From a bacterium (lineage in GTDB: Bacteria; Vulcanimicrobiota; Vulcanimicrobiia; Vulcanimicrobiales; Vulcanimicrobiaceae), in the NCBI GenBank assembly GCA_021807065.1, contig JAKAPO010000162.1, positions 1 through 5,930 of the forward strand: a DNA stretch of 5,930 nucleotides, given 5' to 3'. Both the position numbers and the translations under genes were made by a program. Shown piece by piece: positions 5,830 to 5,930 of this stretch. A model generated the notes under the pieces. It was given only the letters and a program-made list of their open reading frames with translations, searched no databases and was not told the DNA's origin. Positions within the stretch are counted from its first letter, which is position 1, and each line of letters starts with the position of its first letter.

Positions 5830-5850
5830 TGCTGTAAAATCGGCGGCCGA

Positions 5851-5860
5851 GGTGGCCACC
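5851..5860. repeat. perfect palindrome GGTGGCCACC inside the IS21-like end
   Basis: A ten-base self-complementary sequence lies 18 bases from the putative terminus and partly repeats the neighbouring GGCGGCC. It is a candidate transposase-binding site of the insertion element. Confidence 0.4.
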
Positions 5861-5905
5861 GATTCGATTCGGAAGATTGATTTTGCTCAACACAATCTAC
5901 GATCG

Positions 5906-5911
5906 AAAGGA
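5906..5911 (+). promoter_or_regulatory. ribosome binding site of the istA-like start
   Basis: AAAGGA lies seven bases before the GTG at 5919, a near-ideal spacing. It is the main reason the four codons at the right edge are called a gene start. Confidence 0.55.
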
Positions 5912-5918
5912 CGAACCA

Positions 5919-5930
5919 GTGGCCGATTAC
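5919..5930 (+). CDS. istA: start of an istA-like IS21 transposase (first four codons only)
   Basis: GTG-GCC-GAT-TAC encodes Met-Ala-Asp-Tyr and then runs off the window. IS21-family IstA proteins commonly open with MADY, and IstA is the DDE transposase that works with the ATPase IstB. Four codons cannot identify a protein alone. The call rests on the ribosome binding site and on the terminus-like sequence 86 bases upstream. Confidence 0.42.

Larger units (their letters stand above)
5833..5930 (+). mobile_element. left end of an IS21-family insertion sequence (partial)
   Basis: The sequence starts TGTAAAATCGGCGGCC, includes the perfect 10-bp palindrome GGTGGCCACC at 5851-5860, and is followed after about 60 bases by a strong ribosome binding site and a GTG start reading Ala-Asp-Tyr. 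That spacing, the TGT start and the MADY beginning match IS21-type elements, whose istA opens this way. The element continues beyond the window. The preceding AATGC (5828-5832) is a possible target duplication copy. The exact boundary could be a few bases earlier, because the truncated HNH gene stops at 5829. Confidence 0.5.

Noticed and set aside
1..5930. CRISPR array, tRNA, rRNA or riboswitch
   Set aside because: No regularly spaced direct repeats, no cloverleaf-like sequence and no conserved RNA core were seen on either strand by eye.

Overview
The window looks like a piece of bacterial accessory DNA of moderately high GC content. It is built from the transposition core of a Tn7/Tn5053-type heteromeric transposon, fragments of host or island genes, and the very start of a second insertion element. 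Nothing in it identifies the species. The lipobox signal peptide, the Doc/Fic and HNH proteins and the Tn7-like genes are all bacterial in character.

Layout. (1) Positions 1-690, minus strand: the first 230 codons of a putative lipoprotein of unknown function, running off the left edge. (2) About 775-1399: roughly 600 bases with no convincing gene. They hold a cluster of CTCGTG/CACGAG palindromes, a LexA-like dyad, two short sequences resembling the transposon terminus, and a 10-bp perfect hairpin just past the end of tnsC. (3) 1400-4864, minus strand: an overlapping operon tnsA-tnsB-tnsC. These encode a TnsA-type endonuclease, a DD(35)E TnsB/TniA transposase and a small TniB-like AAA+ TnsC. 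No tniQ/tnsD target selector is found inside the window. A terminus-like sequence starting TGTAAAACGGC lies 38 bases upstream of tnsA, ending at 4902. (4) 5008-5328, plus strand: a Doc/Fic toxin gene missing its usual N-terminus and without a visible antitoxin. (5) 5374-5829, plus strand: the N-terminal part of an HNH-endonuclease-like protein, ending abruptly. (6) 5833-5930: what appears to be the left end of an IS21-family element, with a ribosome binding site and the first four codons of istA.

How it fits together. TnsA and TnsB would make the paired strand cuts and the joins of cut-and-paste transposition, and TnsC would couple them to a target. The remnant between the two mobile elements (about 4903-5832) carries a toxin gene truncated on the side of the Tn7-like element and an HNH gene truncated on the side of the IS21-like element. 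This suggests repeated insertion and deletion at one spot. The most interesting points are the tnsABC set without a nearby TniQ, the unresolved left end, and the near-identical outer sequence of the two unrelated mobile elements.
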